DNA from: Aotearoamyces nothofagi
Taxonomy: Eukaryota > Ascomycota > Leotiomycetes > Leotiales > Tympanidaceae
Reading direction: 5' to 3'
Assembly (NCBI GenBank): GCA_015345905.1
Contig: JADDTR010000004.1
Location: 682,001 to 746,000, forward strand
Length of the DNA: 64,000 nucleotides
The position numbers and the translations under genes were made by a program. Shown here piece after piece: positions 22,753 through 34,990 of the stretch. The notes below the pieces were generated by a model that saw nothing but the letters and a program-made list of their open reading frames with translations, did not search any database and had not been told where the DNA came from. Position 1 is the stretch's first letter; every line of letters starts with the position of its first letter.

Positions 22753-23754
22753 ATGTCTTCTCGCACAAGTCTCCTCCGTTCTTCACGTCACACCAGGAAA
22801 CTCTGCACTATTGTCGTCATTCCGTCCCGGCCGGGGCATTTGGCGTTCTCGCGATGCCTTTCATCTGTTCGGAGTGGCCCCAAGTATCTCCCAGGCAGGT
22901 GGTTTCATGGATCAACACCAAGTGACAATATCGCGATCCCTCCCGGTGACCACAAGCCACCGGATGAAAGGACCATAAAGCTTGGGCAGAGTAAGTCTTC
23001 TTATCCGTCATGACGCCTTCAATGCAACTTCCGCTTCTACTATCGCTCCTTCCATCTTCTTTGGAAGCCATTCAGAAAGGGTTTCTAAGTTTCTAACCAG
23101 TCCATAGCACTCCGAATCCTACAAGCTCGTCTTCCAACCATCTTGCAAGCGCCCTTGCCAACAAATATTCTCTCTCCACAAATCAGTCTGCACCTGTTCC
23201 CTAGCACACATCCACATCTCCCTACCGTCAAGGGCCGTGTTGCTTATATCGCGGCTTTGTCGACATCTCCCCTTGCTTGGGGTCGTTTGCCCATCGTTGG
23301 GAATGTAGAGCTTGAAATTCTTTCAGAGCGCATGGTCCATAAATCCTCATCCGACTCGCCTGTGAACAACTCTCCGAACTGTAAGGAATCATATAGATCA
23401 GAGCAATTAGTCGTACGATGGCGAACCTTAGGCAAGACCAAGAGCAAAGGCACTGGACCTAACTATAAGGGAATGGGTAGAAATGGCCAAGCGAACAAGA
23501 TCACAGAGTTCCTCGGTGGTGGAGATGGTGAAGACGATAGTAAAGAATTCACCGGGCTTTTCATATTTGAGTTTGACGAAGAAGGCCGGATCGTAAGCCA
23601 TACAATTGAACATGTGCAGCGCAGTGGGGTTTGGGAGAAAGGAGTTGGAGCAAAGGTAGTGGGATTGACGGATTGGCTTCTGGGAGGAATTAAAGGCAAA
23701 GGCGGAGATGGAACACCATTTCCAGCTTGCTGCGTTGACGAGACAAAGCCTTGA
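22753..23754 (+). CDS. DUF2358-like protein, probably mitochondrial
   Basis: Two exons, 22753-22990 and 23108-23754, give 294 residues. The join (GTAAGT...TAG) restores LRILQARLPTILQAPLP in frame. The first 40 residues are rich in Arg and Ser with almost no acidic residues (SSRTSLLRSSRHTRKL), a typical mitochondrial targeting sequence. The body has LHLFPSTHPHLPTVKGRVAY, WGRLPIVGNVELEILSERMV and FIFEFDEEGRIVSHTIEHV, which resemble the NTF2-like fold of DUF2358 proteins. Those proteins are widespread in fungi and plastid-bearing organisms, and their function is not established. The C-terminus contains VGLTDWLLGGIKGKG. No catalytic residues can be assigned. Confidence 0.78.
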
Positions 23755-24480
23755 TGTATGTAAACCGTCCGGCTGATCAGCCACTTTTAGTGGTAGGTGA
23801 CGCGTTTAGGAGGCTAAGACGACGGTTGTATAACATGTAAAGATATAGATGATATGCGCACCTCTCCATCAGAGCGGAATAAGATATAACATAATACTTC
23901 AGGTTATGTGCGATACGGAGTTGTCTCATACAAAGGAATGAGCGTGGAGCCTTGTTTGAGCCACAGGATTCTCCAGTGCCATGGGAGGCGGAGTTTGATA
24001 CTATCCTCTACCACATCAACATCACTATCTTTTCCTACATGAATAGATAGTTGATTGTAGCTTGCTAACTTATTTGCATTGAGAACATAATTTAGTAAGA
24101 TGCAAGATATATTCATTCTGCTATCATTCACCTCAATGTATTACTTAGCATCAGCCCCCGGTGTTGTTGGGCAATGGCGTTCGTAGCCCTCCCTCTATAA
24201 TCATCGAGATCCAGTTCCCATCTCAACAGGCCCTGGTTTTCTCATTGAAGTGGACATCTGCTTCAGATTTAAGCTCTAGATGCCAAAGACGGATTACCAG
24301 AGACGGATTATGAGGGCCTGCGCTGAAAGATATGTGGTATCCGCTAAAGCTCGGTTGCTGTTCCCCCGCGTTAACACCCTGTAACATAACAACTTGACGC
24401 TCAAATATTTCAACCCATAACAATGCTGCAATCCGATCTAATCTTAACCTTCTAAATATCATTACCTGTAATCTATCGAT
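23755..24480. other. Intergenic, 0.7 kb
   Basis: No gene is supported. It contains the 3' UTR of the preceding gene and the upstream region of the phosphodiesterase gene. A minus-strand frame at 23904-24131 shows no domain. Confidence 0.4.
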
Positions 24481-25156
24481 ATGCCAGGTACGATACTACA
24501 ACACGATCCTTGGCCATCAGCAACATTAAGTGCTCACTCCCTCATAAGGTTCCTCGCTATGGCTCATCCCGCCTCCCACCAGCGAGATCTACCAGGTCCT
24601 TGAGAAACTAATCACGAACCTCATCCCATCACACTTTCCCCAGATCAAGGATCCATTCCTCTTCGATCCGCACGTGACTCTTACTTCTGATGTTCCTCAG
24701 CACGTGACAGATGACGACTGTCATGCGCAAGAGTGGCTTGATAAATTAGACCTCTCTCGCTGTGCCAGTGTCATAGTCCGCTTCAAATCTCTCGACATCG
24801 GCAAGGCCTTCTTCAAGAAGATCACGCTGAGTACTGCAAAAGCGCCGTTGCTGGAACTAGGGATCCAGGTGAGAGCTGCGGGAGTGGAGAATGGAAATCG
24901 GGAGGCGGCGAGGGCTTGGGCGGAGAGAGAGTGGCTGCCGCACGTGAGCTTGATGTATGCGGATATCGAGATTGGCGACGAGGAGAGGGAGGAGGTGCTG
25001 CAGGAGATTAGGGAAGCAGGAATCCAGCTTGCGGGTGAGAAGCTGGACTGGAACAGAACGGATACGTATAGTGGATGGGCGGGAGGACGAGTTGTGCTGG
25101 TGAACACGTGGGCGGACATCAAGGACTGGGCCATTGTTGCTGATAGGACGATATGA
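24481..25156 (+). CDS. cpd1: 2',3'-cyclic-nucleotide 3'-phosphodiesterase (CPDase)
   Basis: Two exons, 24481-24487 and 24549-25156, give 204 residues. The seven-base first exon (ATGCCAG) joins at a GTACGA donor and TAAG acceptor to give MPGSSLWLIPPPTSEIY, the typical start of fungal CPDases. Without this exon the conserved N-terminus would have no ATG. Two HxT/S catalytic motifs of the 2H phosphoesterase superfamily are seen: HVT at 44-46 and HVS at 134-136, about 90 residues apart as expected. Yeast Cpd1 hydrolyses ADP-ribose 1'',2''-cyclic phosphate, a by-product of tRNA splicing. The second His region is followed by LMYADIEIGDEEREE, also typical. Confidence 0.88.
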
Positions 25157-26226
25157 GAAGTCTGGTTAGAGAGCTATGAGGGGATTACTAAGAACACGTA
25201 TATTGCGGATCTTTGATTCTTGATGGATGGTTCAAGGGGACGGAGGACATTGCTAAAGTGGAAGACTTCCAAGCTCTGCGTGGTCTGCCTTATCATCGTC
25301 CAGCTTTCCCTCGTTAGCACTCAATCACAAGATGAAGAGATCAAGAAATCAAAAACGATAAGGCAATATAACAGAGTCACAAAATAATGAAAATGAACAT
25401 GTCTACTATATTTATAGCCCTACTTAGATCTTAATGCTAATGCTAGTTGAAACCAAACCGGCATTCATTATTTAATCGATCTGTTATATACTGTAATACA
25501 CTGCACACATAGCACTCTTGACAAGATAATTTAAGAAAGAAAGCATTCCCAGCATACCTATCACGTGGTTCTACATTATATCCACACGTGACCCAGGTAT
25601 TGTGCGTCCGGCACGATCCAACTGTCGGTAACCAGGACTCGAGAAAGAGCGGGCGACTTCCGCTCCTAGCGACTCGATCCCGGCGGCCCACCCCCTCCCC
25701 GCATTCTGGGGCCCCGGAGCTCAGATCCGACGATTCCTTCTACGGCATAGCATCGTATCTATTCGGGGTTGGAAGTACCTTTGGGACCTCGGTACTGACA
25801 TCCTTCAACAGTGCGGGGTGAACGGGTGCGAAATGTAGGTGGTGCAGGCGATGTCCACGTCGGGAGGTAAACTTACCCCCTTCGCCGGTGGTTCCTGCCA
25901 GGGAGACACAGCAGGTATGCTTGGATACGGAATACCGCTTCAGGATGCAGTGTTGGCGTGGCGTGTGAGGGGAACGAGGTACTACATTTACTCGTACTGC
26001 ACAGTACACGTGGTGTACGTGTATCCTTCCACAGCGTCAGCAGGATCAGCTGCAGCAATTCCCAACGCAGAAGGGCATGAGAAGAGGATTTCGTCTCATC
26101 TGCTGGGCGTTCTTCTCTTCTCTTCTGTTTTCCGCAATAGAAGAACCTTGACCACAAGAAGTGCGGGATCCAATCTACTGCTTGCTTAATATATTGTCTC
26201 CTACTCTGCTATCCCCACTGCCCACA
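25157..26226. other. Intergenic, 1.1 kb, upstream of GMC gene
   Basis: No gene is supported. Overlapping frames on both strands at 25588-26189 show no domain. A local near-palindrome with CACGTGGTGTACGTG lies at about 26007-26021. The region includes the 3' UTR of the phosphodiesterase gene and the promoter of the oxidoreductase gene. Confidence 0.4.
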
Positions 26227-28243
26227 ATGACGACTTATTCCGCGTCGCTCGGCGATATTGATATTATCTTTGCGGGGGGTGGCACGGCGGCATGTGTTGC
26301 TGCTGGGCGTCTCGCAAAGGCAAATCCAGATCTCAAGATCCTCCTGGTAGAGGGCGGACCGAACAATTACCTAAACCCGACAGTAGTTACCCCGGCCGCT
26401 TACCTGACCCATCTAGTTCCAGACAGCAAGACTGCCTTGGTAGAGATCTCTCTTCTTCTCCTTCTTTCGCCTCATGAACAGCGGCTAAATATCATATCTT
26501 GATCCAGTTCTACAAAGCCAAGCCATCTAAGCACCTCAATGGCCGCGAAGCTATCGTTCCCGCTGGCGGAATTCTCGGTGGCGGCTCCTCTATAAATTTC
26601 TTGATGTATACACGAGCCCAGGGTGTGGACTTCGATAGCTGGAAAATGGAAGGTTGGACGGCGAAGGATATGCTACCGTTGTGCAAGAAGCTCGAGACGT
26701 TCCATCAGGATGAAGTGGGTATCGATCCTGACAAGCATGGCTATGATGGGCCAATTCATATCTCAGATGGTGGGTACAGGTCAAAGAGCGAAATACAGTT
26801 CATTGAGACTGTGAAAAAAATGGGACATAATGAAATAGTTGACTTGCAAGATCTTGACCAACTTGGGGGGTTTTCGGTATATCTTCAACCTGAGAGTGTG
26901 CTGCATAGACTAATTGGATTCTAGAGATGGCAGCGGTATGTCTCTCCGGAAGGAAAGCGGCAGGATGCAGCCCATTGCTACATCCATCCCCTCCTTCAAG
27001 ACGGCCAACACCCAAATCTTCATCTTCTTCTAGAATCCAAAGTCATCCGAGTAATCTTTGACGAATCAACACCCCCTCGTGCTATCGGCATCGAGTACAA
27101 GCCAAACGAAGACCACCAACCGTCCGTCTCTCTCAGCAACCCAATTCATCACGTCATCAAGGCACGTAAACTTGTTGTTGTCACGGCTGGAGCGCTAGGT
27201 ACTCCGCAGATCCTGGAACGCTCTGGAGTGGGCAATCCTGAGATCCTGCGGAAGTTGAATATTCCAGTTGTCAGCGATTTGCCAGGTGTTGGTGAGGATT
27301 ATCAGGACCATAATCTGGTTCTGTATCCGTACAAGACGTCGCTGGCACCGGAAGAGACGCTTGATTGCATCTTCAGTGGCCGTAAGGACTTTGCAAAAGC
27401 ACTAGAAGAGAAAGATAAAATGCTTGGATGGAATGGCGTTGGTAAGTGCGTTTTGCTCTCTTCTACATCTATTTTGAGATGCCTCCTTGCTGATCCGCAA
27501 CAACAGACATCTCCGCCAAGCTCCGAATGACCGACGAAGAAGTCCGTTCCCTGGGTCCAGAGTTCCAACAGGACTGGGATCGTGACTTCGCTCCCTATCC
27601 AGCCCGTCCTGTCATGCTGTGTGCCTCCATAAGTGCCTTAGTAGCCGACCCTTCAATCGTCGAGCCCGGCCAGTACATGACGATGGCTCCCTACACCGCA
27701 TACCCCTACTCCCGCGGTTCCATCCACATCACCTCGGCAACCGACGTCCTCAACGGCTACAGCTTCGACCCCGGCTACCTCCGGCACCCGTCGGATCTCA
27801 AGAAGCAGCTCTGGGGCTACAAGATGTCGCGCGAGATCGCCCGCCGCCTCCCCTACTACCGCGGCGAGCTCGAGCTCGGCCATCCCAAATTCCCAGCCGG
27901 CAGCAGCGCCGCGCTGTCCGATCTGGCCGCCGAGAAGCACCCCGTCGATGCTGGCCCGATCGCGGATATCGTATATAGCAGAGACGACGATCTGGCCATC
28001 GAGGACTGGGTCCGCGGCAATCTCAACACGACGTGGCACTCGGTCGGTACGTGCGCGATGAGGCAGAGAGACCGAGGCGGCGTGCTGGATAAGGACTTGA
28101 ATGTCTACGGCACTGCGGCCTTGAAGGTGGCGGATCTGAGCTGCGTGCCGGAGAATGTGGCGGCTAACACGAATAATACGGCCCTGGTTGTTGGGGAGAA
28201 GGCTGCTGTCATTATTGGGCGGGAGCTGGGGATTGCGGTCTGA
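26227..28243 (+). CDS. GMC oxidoreductase, alcohol (methanol) oxidase-like
   Basis: Four exons, 26227-26439, 26508-26876, 26925-27441 and 27507-28243, give 611 residues; all joins keep phase and conserved sequence. The FAD-binding Rossmann start is IDIIFAGGGTAACVAAGRLA (about residues 11-30), followed by LLVEGG. The first GMC signature is GGILGGGSSINFLMYTR and the second is GALGTPQILERSGVG. The catalytic His is in TWHSVGTCAM (about His544), and the partner Asn lies in NTNNTALVVGEKA (about 587-590). The order DSKTALFYKAKPSKHLNGRE and the WQRYVSPEGKR...HCYIHPLL region resemble fungal alcohol oxidases. Such enzymes oxidise short-chain or aryl alcohols with release of hydrogen peroxide. It ends GIAV and lacks the C-terminal peroxisomal signal of methanol oxidase, and no signal peptide is seen, so it may be cytosolic. 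Substrate is unknown. Confidence 0.88.
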
Positions 28244-28863
28244 GTTCTTAGCTACCCAGTAGATGCTTTCAGTTGAGGGGTTCATCATGCAGGTACTTTT
28301 GAGATCTTGCCCTGCTGTCCATGGCTAATCTAGAAAGGGCGTAAGGCAAGTGAGAGCTACCAAGTAATCGTACTTCAGACAGACATATTAGTATCTAATC
28401 TAAAATATGGCTTGACGAACACTTTACACTCTTTGGCGCATTATCAACAATCAAGTTACGCAGATTGAATATCATTTATAGAGCTAGGTCAAGTACTGTT
28501 ACAGCTTTCACAGAGGTTGTGAGGCATCTCTGCTGTTACTTGTTGGAATTCCAGGCAAAACTCAAAGTATCCGCTGTCCGGTCAGGCATGCCCGGATAGT
28601 GTGAACAAACGCCAACAAAGTAGCAAAGAAAAGTATCTAAGCAGGCAAGAGGCCAAGACGATATATGCCTGCGCATTTGTATCAACTGAACCCGCCCTCT
28701 CACTATGTACGAAGGGGAAAAAATCCCAGTCAAATAAACAACGCCATTACCATCCTTGCCTCTCCGTCATAATCTTCGTACATATGTGCATAAATCCGTA
28801 TTTAAGGGCATGACAGCTAGTCTAAACTCCAGAACTCGGGTAGATATGGAAGCATCTCCACTT
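28244..28863. other. Convergent intergenic region
   Basis: Probably 3' UTRs of the GMC gene (plus) and the demethylase gene (minus). No other feature is seen. Confidence 0.45.
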
Positions 28864-31800
28864 CTAGCTCGAGTTGCCAGCCGAAGCTCTCCTCAAATTT
28901 GCCATCATCTGCTCTACTAACGTCGTAGAATCCGCTGGCACCTCTGGTACATCCTGCGGTTTTGGTTGAGATTCTGGTTGAGGTTTTTGGAAGTACTGCT
29001 GATGGGGGTATATTGGCTTCTTCTCACTGTGCGGGCTTGGTTCCGATGCTTCGTACGCCAGAGCAAATGGGGTTGGAGCCTGCACCGAGGGAGATGAATA
29101 AGATTGCGATGAAGGCATAGAGACCTGATGCTGATGCGGCTGATCGACAGAGGCTGGTTGTGAGTGAGGGACTGTCTGTTGGTGCTGTGTTCGTTGCGAA
29201 AGCGATTTATATTGCGGAGGCAATATCGGTGCGTAATCCCTCTGCGGCTGGGGATTCAGTCGAGGTGGATTGGACGAGACTTGTGGTTGTGAAGCGCCAC
29301 CTGTGGCACGAGATGGCTGATATTGGTGATGAAACATAGAGCCATACTCTTGTCGAATTGCAGGGTGCAACTGAGAGGTATCCTTCTTTTCCCACACGTT
29401 GGTTGAGGAGGGTTTGGATACTTTATGCGCAGGTAGTGGTTGTTGGACTGTCTGGGCTTGGCTAGTATTCGAGCCAGATTTTTGGGTCTGTGCCACTGAA
29501 GTGTAGGCAGGGCGAGGTGGAGGGAGAATAGGCGCATAAGATCGTCTCTGGCTACCACCATATGCCAAAAGTGGATTAGGCGCCAATGGGGAATTACTTG
29601 AGCTAGTCCGGGTCTGGAACAAAGCATCCGGGTTTTGTCTCAAGAAAGCCTTTAAATCACCTTCATAACCGTTCATAAATCCTCCAGACTGGCTATAAGG
29701 ACTCTTGTAATCCAGAGGTGATCTATTGTGCTGCTTCTGAAGATATGGGTACTTTGCGAAAGGATTTGGGCGAGCTGAGTAACGAGCATTGCTTCCACTG
29801 TTTGATCGGCTGCTTTGGGTAGCATTTCCAGTGCTGCTTGGTGGACGACTGAAGGGATTCTGGGATTTTGCTTGCACTGGCACGGCTGAGGATGGTCGTG
29901 ATTGTGAAGCATACTGTGAAGCCGTAGCTAACTGCGAGGCTTGAGAGCTAAGTAGGTGGTTATTAGAATATAGGCTAGATGCCGGCTCATCTGCAGGGCG
30001 CCATCTTGGGTCGGAGCCAAACGAGTATGGTGCTGGAGCTGATTGCTGTAGGAAGTTCTGTTGCGAGCGGTAAGCCTGTGAGTCTACGCGGTATGACTCG
30101 CCGTTGAGGCGAGGCTTATATTGGTATGGCTTCTCAGGTCGAGAAGGATGCTCCGGTATCGAAGAACGATTAGTTACTCTCGCAGCATTGAGAGCATGTT
30201 GGTTGACGCCCGACGGATACGATGCTGGATACGACCGTCGTGTAGCTAGCACAGGCGCATTGATCCTGGACACAGTCTCCAAAAAGTTGACCTTGGGATT
30301 GTTTCTCGGTTTAGCTGGATCTTCCGTATATTGAGCTTTGGCCTCGGTTGAGGTCTTGCCAAGGTAGAACAAAATCTGGTTTTCCTTCTCGAGATCTAAC
30401 TTTACCTGAGCTGCGTTCCGTGGGTTGTTCGCAGTCTCGAATTCTTGCCAACTGAAGCCTGGAAGGAAGATATCACCCTTTCTAGGAAGATCACCAGCTT
30501 TACGCATACTGGTGACGAGCGATGTCTTGGGCTTCCGGGAAGCAGGCCATGGCACGGCCTTGGCCGACGGTAGTGGGTGTGGGTAGTCACTTTTATCTGG
30601 TAGCAGAAGCCATTTATATTCGACCTCGAAATTACCCTTAGGATCACTAAAAGTGCGTTAGTTGAAATCCATCAAATTAGAAGGTGCTGCTAGAAGCTAT
30701 GCACGTACCCTCTTGGTAGAGTTTCGACAAGTAGCATTTCCTCGCTCGTGCGATTCTCAACAACAACTCCAGCCCAGATGTCAGCTTTGTAATACTGAAA
30801 TTGTGCTGTCTCTCCGACGGCTAGCCGCGATGCAGTTTCCCTAACGCAAGTTTCGTCGTCAAGAGCTTCACTGTCAAGCTTCTTATCGCGCTTTGCGCGG
30901 TGGAAGCGGCACCTAAACTCTCTGTAAAAATCGATGTACTCTGTCGCCTCTTCAAACCTAGGTACCGGTGCACCCTTCTCAAAAACGCCAGCAGCGGCGG
31001 CACAGGTCGCATGGTATGCCCTGGAACACCTGTCGCGCGAGCACTGGATGCAAGACCCCTTTCTAGAGCCACAGTACACGCATTTTAGCTTAAACCGCTC
31101 CTTGACAATATATTTGACACCAACAACGACTCCACCTTCGATTTCGGTCTCGGGTGTGTATTCAGCGCATCTACGGTGAGCTTTACGGCCATCGTCAGTC
31201 CGCAAAAGTTCCTCACTCGCAATATCGTTCGGGCATAGACAGCACGGTTCCTTAGGTAGAGCACTAATTCGAATACGAGGTTTCTTGACGCTTTGTTTCC
31301 CGTCCGTGCCTTTAGCTTCAATAGCACGCTTCCGCTTACGACGTTGTGGTTTAGGCTTCGTATCACCACTACTTTCCGGTGGTGTGGGAAGGTCAGTTGG
31401 ACCCGTGTCCTCTTCGTCCTCGTCTTCATCGTCTTCTTCACTAGAGTATTCAATTTCTGTCTCCTCTCCGTTCATATGGCGCTCAATAGAATATGCATCG
31501 ATCCAAACACTATCCTGTGCTTGATCACAATCGCACTTCTTCGCAACCTTTCCCAGCTCGAGCCATGATGGCAACGCGAAGTTTACGGCTTCGGCACAGT
31601 TATACCCGAGATTGAATCCGGAGTGGTAGCCGTAGGGAAAGGTAATCACGAACTCGCCAGGATGATGCGTAACCTTGTTGACTTTGACACCATGATTCTG
31701 TAGTAGGGTTGACGGTGATATTAGGAAAGTCTTATGTCGGAGAAATTGATCGCAAGCATTTGCATCTGCAGGAAAGATATTTTTCATGGCCTGCTCAAAC

Positions 31801-33100
31801 TTTCTCGCATCCCTTTGTGAGATGCTGTACCATTGCTTCGGGGCTCCGAAATGTAGGTAGTTGATACTGTAAAGGTCGACATCCTCTAGATGCCAGGCGA
31901 ATGTAGCTTTCCACATCCCAAGGTACAGATAAGCCGTGTTAACGCCAGGAATCTTTGTTCCCATGACATCGAGGAGGTTTGGAAGTTTACCTAGGTTCCA
32001 CGTAGTTGTTCGGTCATCGAAGAGAGAGCCAAGCATGTCAGCACCATAAAGCGGAGATGCATACGTAAGAGTCTTCCAGTAGGCGCGTTCGAGCTCTTCA
32101 CACCGTTCAGGTGTATATTCTTCCCCATCTAGACGATACTCAAAGTTTTCGAATGCAGCTTCATCAATCTTGCCTGCAGCCTCTCGTCGGCCGTACTTGC
32201 GCCGAGAAGAAACGGATGTAACAGCCTTGGCCTGTCTACCACCTTTTCCCTTGATTATCGACTGCTCATCTTCATCGATTTCATGTTTTATCGACTCATT
32301 ATCTTCTTCGGCCTTGAACGAAGGTGAAACAGGGGTAGGCGGGCGAGATGTCTCTGCACCGTCATCCGTATCGGTTTTATGTTTCCGATTTGGACGAGCA
32401 GGCCCCTTCTTTTTCGATCCCGTGGTAGCGGCTGTCGAGCCGCTCTTTCGAGCTCCCGAAGTTCTAGGTTTGTCCTGGTTTGCACGACGCTCGCCACGCT
32501 TTGCTGGAGGTTGGTGTTCACTCTGTTCGCAAAGCTGCCGCCATTGTGGCAAGTTGTATGATCGCTGATGGAGTATGTTTGCTTGTCGATATTTGCCAGC
32601 TGTTCCCATGATATCTTGCTTTATCGGTTCGCGAACTTTGATTGTCTTTATGATATCGTCGAGGGGTGGCTGGTTGTCGAGCCATTCTTGAGGTGGGACG
32701 ACTTTGACAATGCCCGATTGCATGCCATATGCATTGACTTTGTTCATCTGGGGAAGAGCTAAAGTCAGTATAGCAGAGGAGGCGGGACTGTAAAAAGAAT
32801 AGAGGGTTAACGAACATAGCGCTCGAAATCTTTGAATTGGGCCATAGACGGCTTGAACACGGGTACTCTGCCTTCATCGGCATAATGGTCTGGTTCAACC
32901 TCGCCAATATCTTCTGGGTCGGTTTCAAGGCCTTTTGTTTCTTCATCGCCCATGAGCTTATCGTCGTCTTCAAGCTCACTAAGCTCGGAATCGGTCTCGT
33001 CCAGAAGGAGGGCGTGGTTGCTCTCTGGCGGCGAGGAGAGACCATCGGGTCTCACCTTCTCACTTTCCGGCACTGCGCCAGCAACCGCAGCAGTCGACAT
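28864..33100 (-). CDS. KDM4: JmjN/JmjC/PHD histone lysine demethylase, KDM4 type
   Basis: Three exons, 33100-32816, 32747-30709 and 30646-28864, give 1368 residues. The first join (GTTCGT...CCAG) completes the JmjN domain: FKDFERYMNKVNAYGMQSG, then IVKVVPPQEW. The JmjC domain lies at about 270-490, with Fe(II) ligands His381 and Glu383 (HLEDVD) and His470 (YGYHSGFN). Cys residues follow (KKCDCDQ), as in the KDM4 zinc site. An extended PHD finger lies at about residues 600-720 (CCLCPND...HRRC...CVYCGSRKGSCIQC...YHATCA...CRFH). The C-terminal 550 residues are Gln/Ser/Pro-rich and disordered. KDM4 enzymes remove methyl groups from H3K9me3 and H3K36me3, and the Aspergillus homologue is KdmA. All iron-binding residues are present, so the enzyme should be active. 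An alternative start eight codons upstream exists. Confidence 0.93.
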
Positions 33101-34990
33101 TGTGTTGAATGTGCATGCGATCAATCGTGAGTTGTTTCCGGATCGAAGAGCAGGGTCCAGACAGCGAGCCGTCGTCGGAACAGGGCGGGGGTGAGGTCGG
33201 AGGAGCTAACGTGACTTCTTGCAACGGCAGACGCCGATTGCTTGGTTGCTAAGGAGCGCACAGGGTGAATCGTGTATGGTAGGGGACAATGAATGGCCGA
33301 ATAGAGATATTGCCTCCGAAGAGCCGTCTTCGCGGGTGCGAGAAGTGCAGCAGGTGAGGTTGTCGTAAATGACCTCCTCGCAGCACCCTGTAATGGTTCG
33401 AGAAAAGGTGACTTTGCCGAATCTAGATAGCGCCACGACCGATAGCGCAAGGGCGAATACGCGAGGCCGCCGCCAAGATCCGGCACGCATAAAGCTCCTC
33501 CCTTCCCCGTGCTGATCAAGATCTGATAACGCAGGCCCTCTCACCTCTCTACCCGCCTGCCTATCCATCTATCGAGATATCGCGGAGGCTGGAGGGACTT
33601 GATCGTACATATGCCCCGTCTCCCATGAGTCGCCAGTAAGTGAAGTCGGCAGCAGTCACATCTCTATCTTCAAAAATGCATTCCTCTGTCGTAATGTGCC
33701 CTGTGGTGTGCGTCATCTCCTATCTAACTCTGAGTATCTCATGCTGAGTAGTGTTGCTGCAAATCTATGTTCTACGTTGAAAGGCGGGGATGGCGCTTTC
33801 TCTAGTACCCGTACGTGGTACGGTTAATTTCGCGCCATTCGTCGCCCCATCTCAATCTTATCTGTCAAAGATCGTTATAAGCACCCGGTGGGCTGACTGT
33901 TTCCTCTCCGCAGCCTATTTTCTCTGGCAATCTGGCAACAGAGTCATCATTCTCCTCGAGATGATGTGCATCAGGTTATCGCCGTCGAGATGCCTCATGT
34001 CTTCTAGTATACCTAGGCGGGCATCTCTATTATCAGACGGAATCTCGAATTGCGTCATCCCTTACTCTAGTCGGCAAGTCGAAGTCTCTAATCCACTTGA
34101 TTCCTTCAGACGGGAAGCAGATGATCCCTTGACGAAAGACTTAAGTTGCGACCATCCAGTATACCTTTGGGGATGGATGTCTCTGTACAAGATTCCTATA
34201 GCTAGGTTCCAGACTCTGCAAAGTGGGTGTGTTGAAGAATCAGTCATCGCTCCGCACGATCCGTGTATCTACTATGCAACCAGCTCCCCTTACAAACGCA
34301 ATCTAATAAATTATGGGTTTTCATATACTGAAGGAGGAGGATGGTTCACTTCAGAACGAGAACCCACTAGGTTCAATACCAACTTAAATGACCAGCTGTA
34401 GATAGCACAATCTCCAAACAATAGTAGCGTGTGCCCCCAAGCTTTCGCCTACACAAGGTGTATGCATGGACCCTAAGCATATCCCGACCTCCGATCCCTT
34501 CATCATTAGCACAACCTAAACGGAGCACCAATGGCACAGAACGCCTACAGTTCATCACCCACTAACGGGGGTTTAAATAGCACTCTCGATCAGGCACGAT
34601 TATATCAGATCAAGGGCAAGCATGGGAAAGATAGCGATAACCCGGGAACACGGGAACAGGTACCACTGCCGATTAATCTTCGCGAGTAGAGGAACTTTTC
34701 ATTTCCAGTAGTGTCACGTAACGTCATGATGAAACCTTTTGTCTCCTACGCCAGAGACATGCTAAAGCTGCCCGCAACAGGCCATGCAAAACTGCAAAGT
34801 GACAATGCCGCAAATACCGCTCCATGTATGCACGAATGCAATTTTGACAAAGCTGCTTCCAGCTTGCTGTACCACACGCAAAGATGCAACTTACCGAAGC
34901 AAGGATTGCACCGAACGGTTTATCAGGTCGAGAACCAGATAAAGTATCCGACTTGAAATGGTACAGCTGTGGAAGCGCTGTAAAACATGC
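33101..34990. other. Intergenic, 1.9 kb
   Basis: No gene is firmly supported. A plus-strand frame of 203 codons at 33790-34401 and an overlapping minus-strand run at about 34247-33900 look coding-like in places, but neither shows a domain I know. The 33.1-33.6 kb part is the probable promoter and 5' UTR of the demethylase. The last 150 bases contain the probable 3' UTR of the YAG7-like gene. Confidence 0.4.

Noticed and set aside
27653-28288. Long antisense frame of 211 codons opposite the GMC oxidoreductase
   Set aside because: It is a shadow of the GC-rich last exon; the sense strand carries conserved GMC motifs.
33790-34401. Plus-strand frame of 203 codons
   Set aside because: No recognisable domain or repeat; composition is not convincingly coding, and the minus strand looks equally open in parts.
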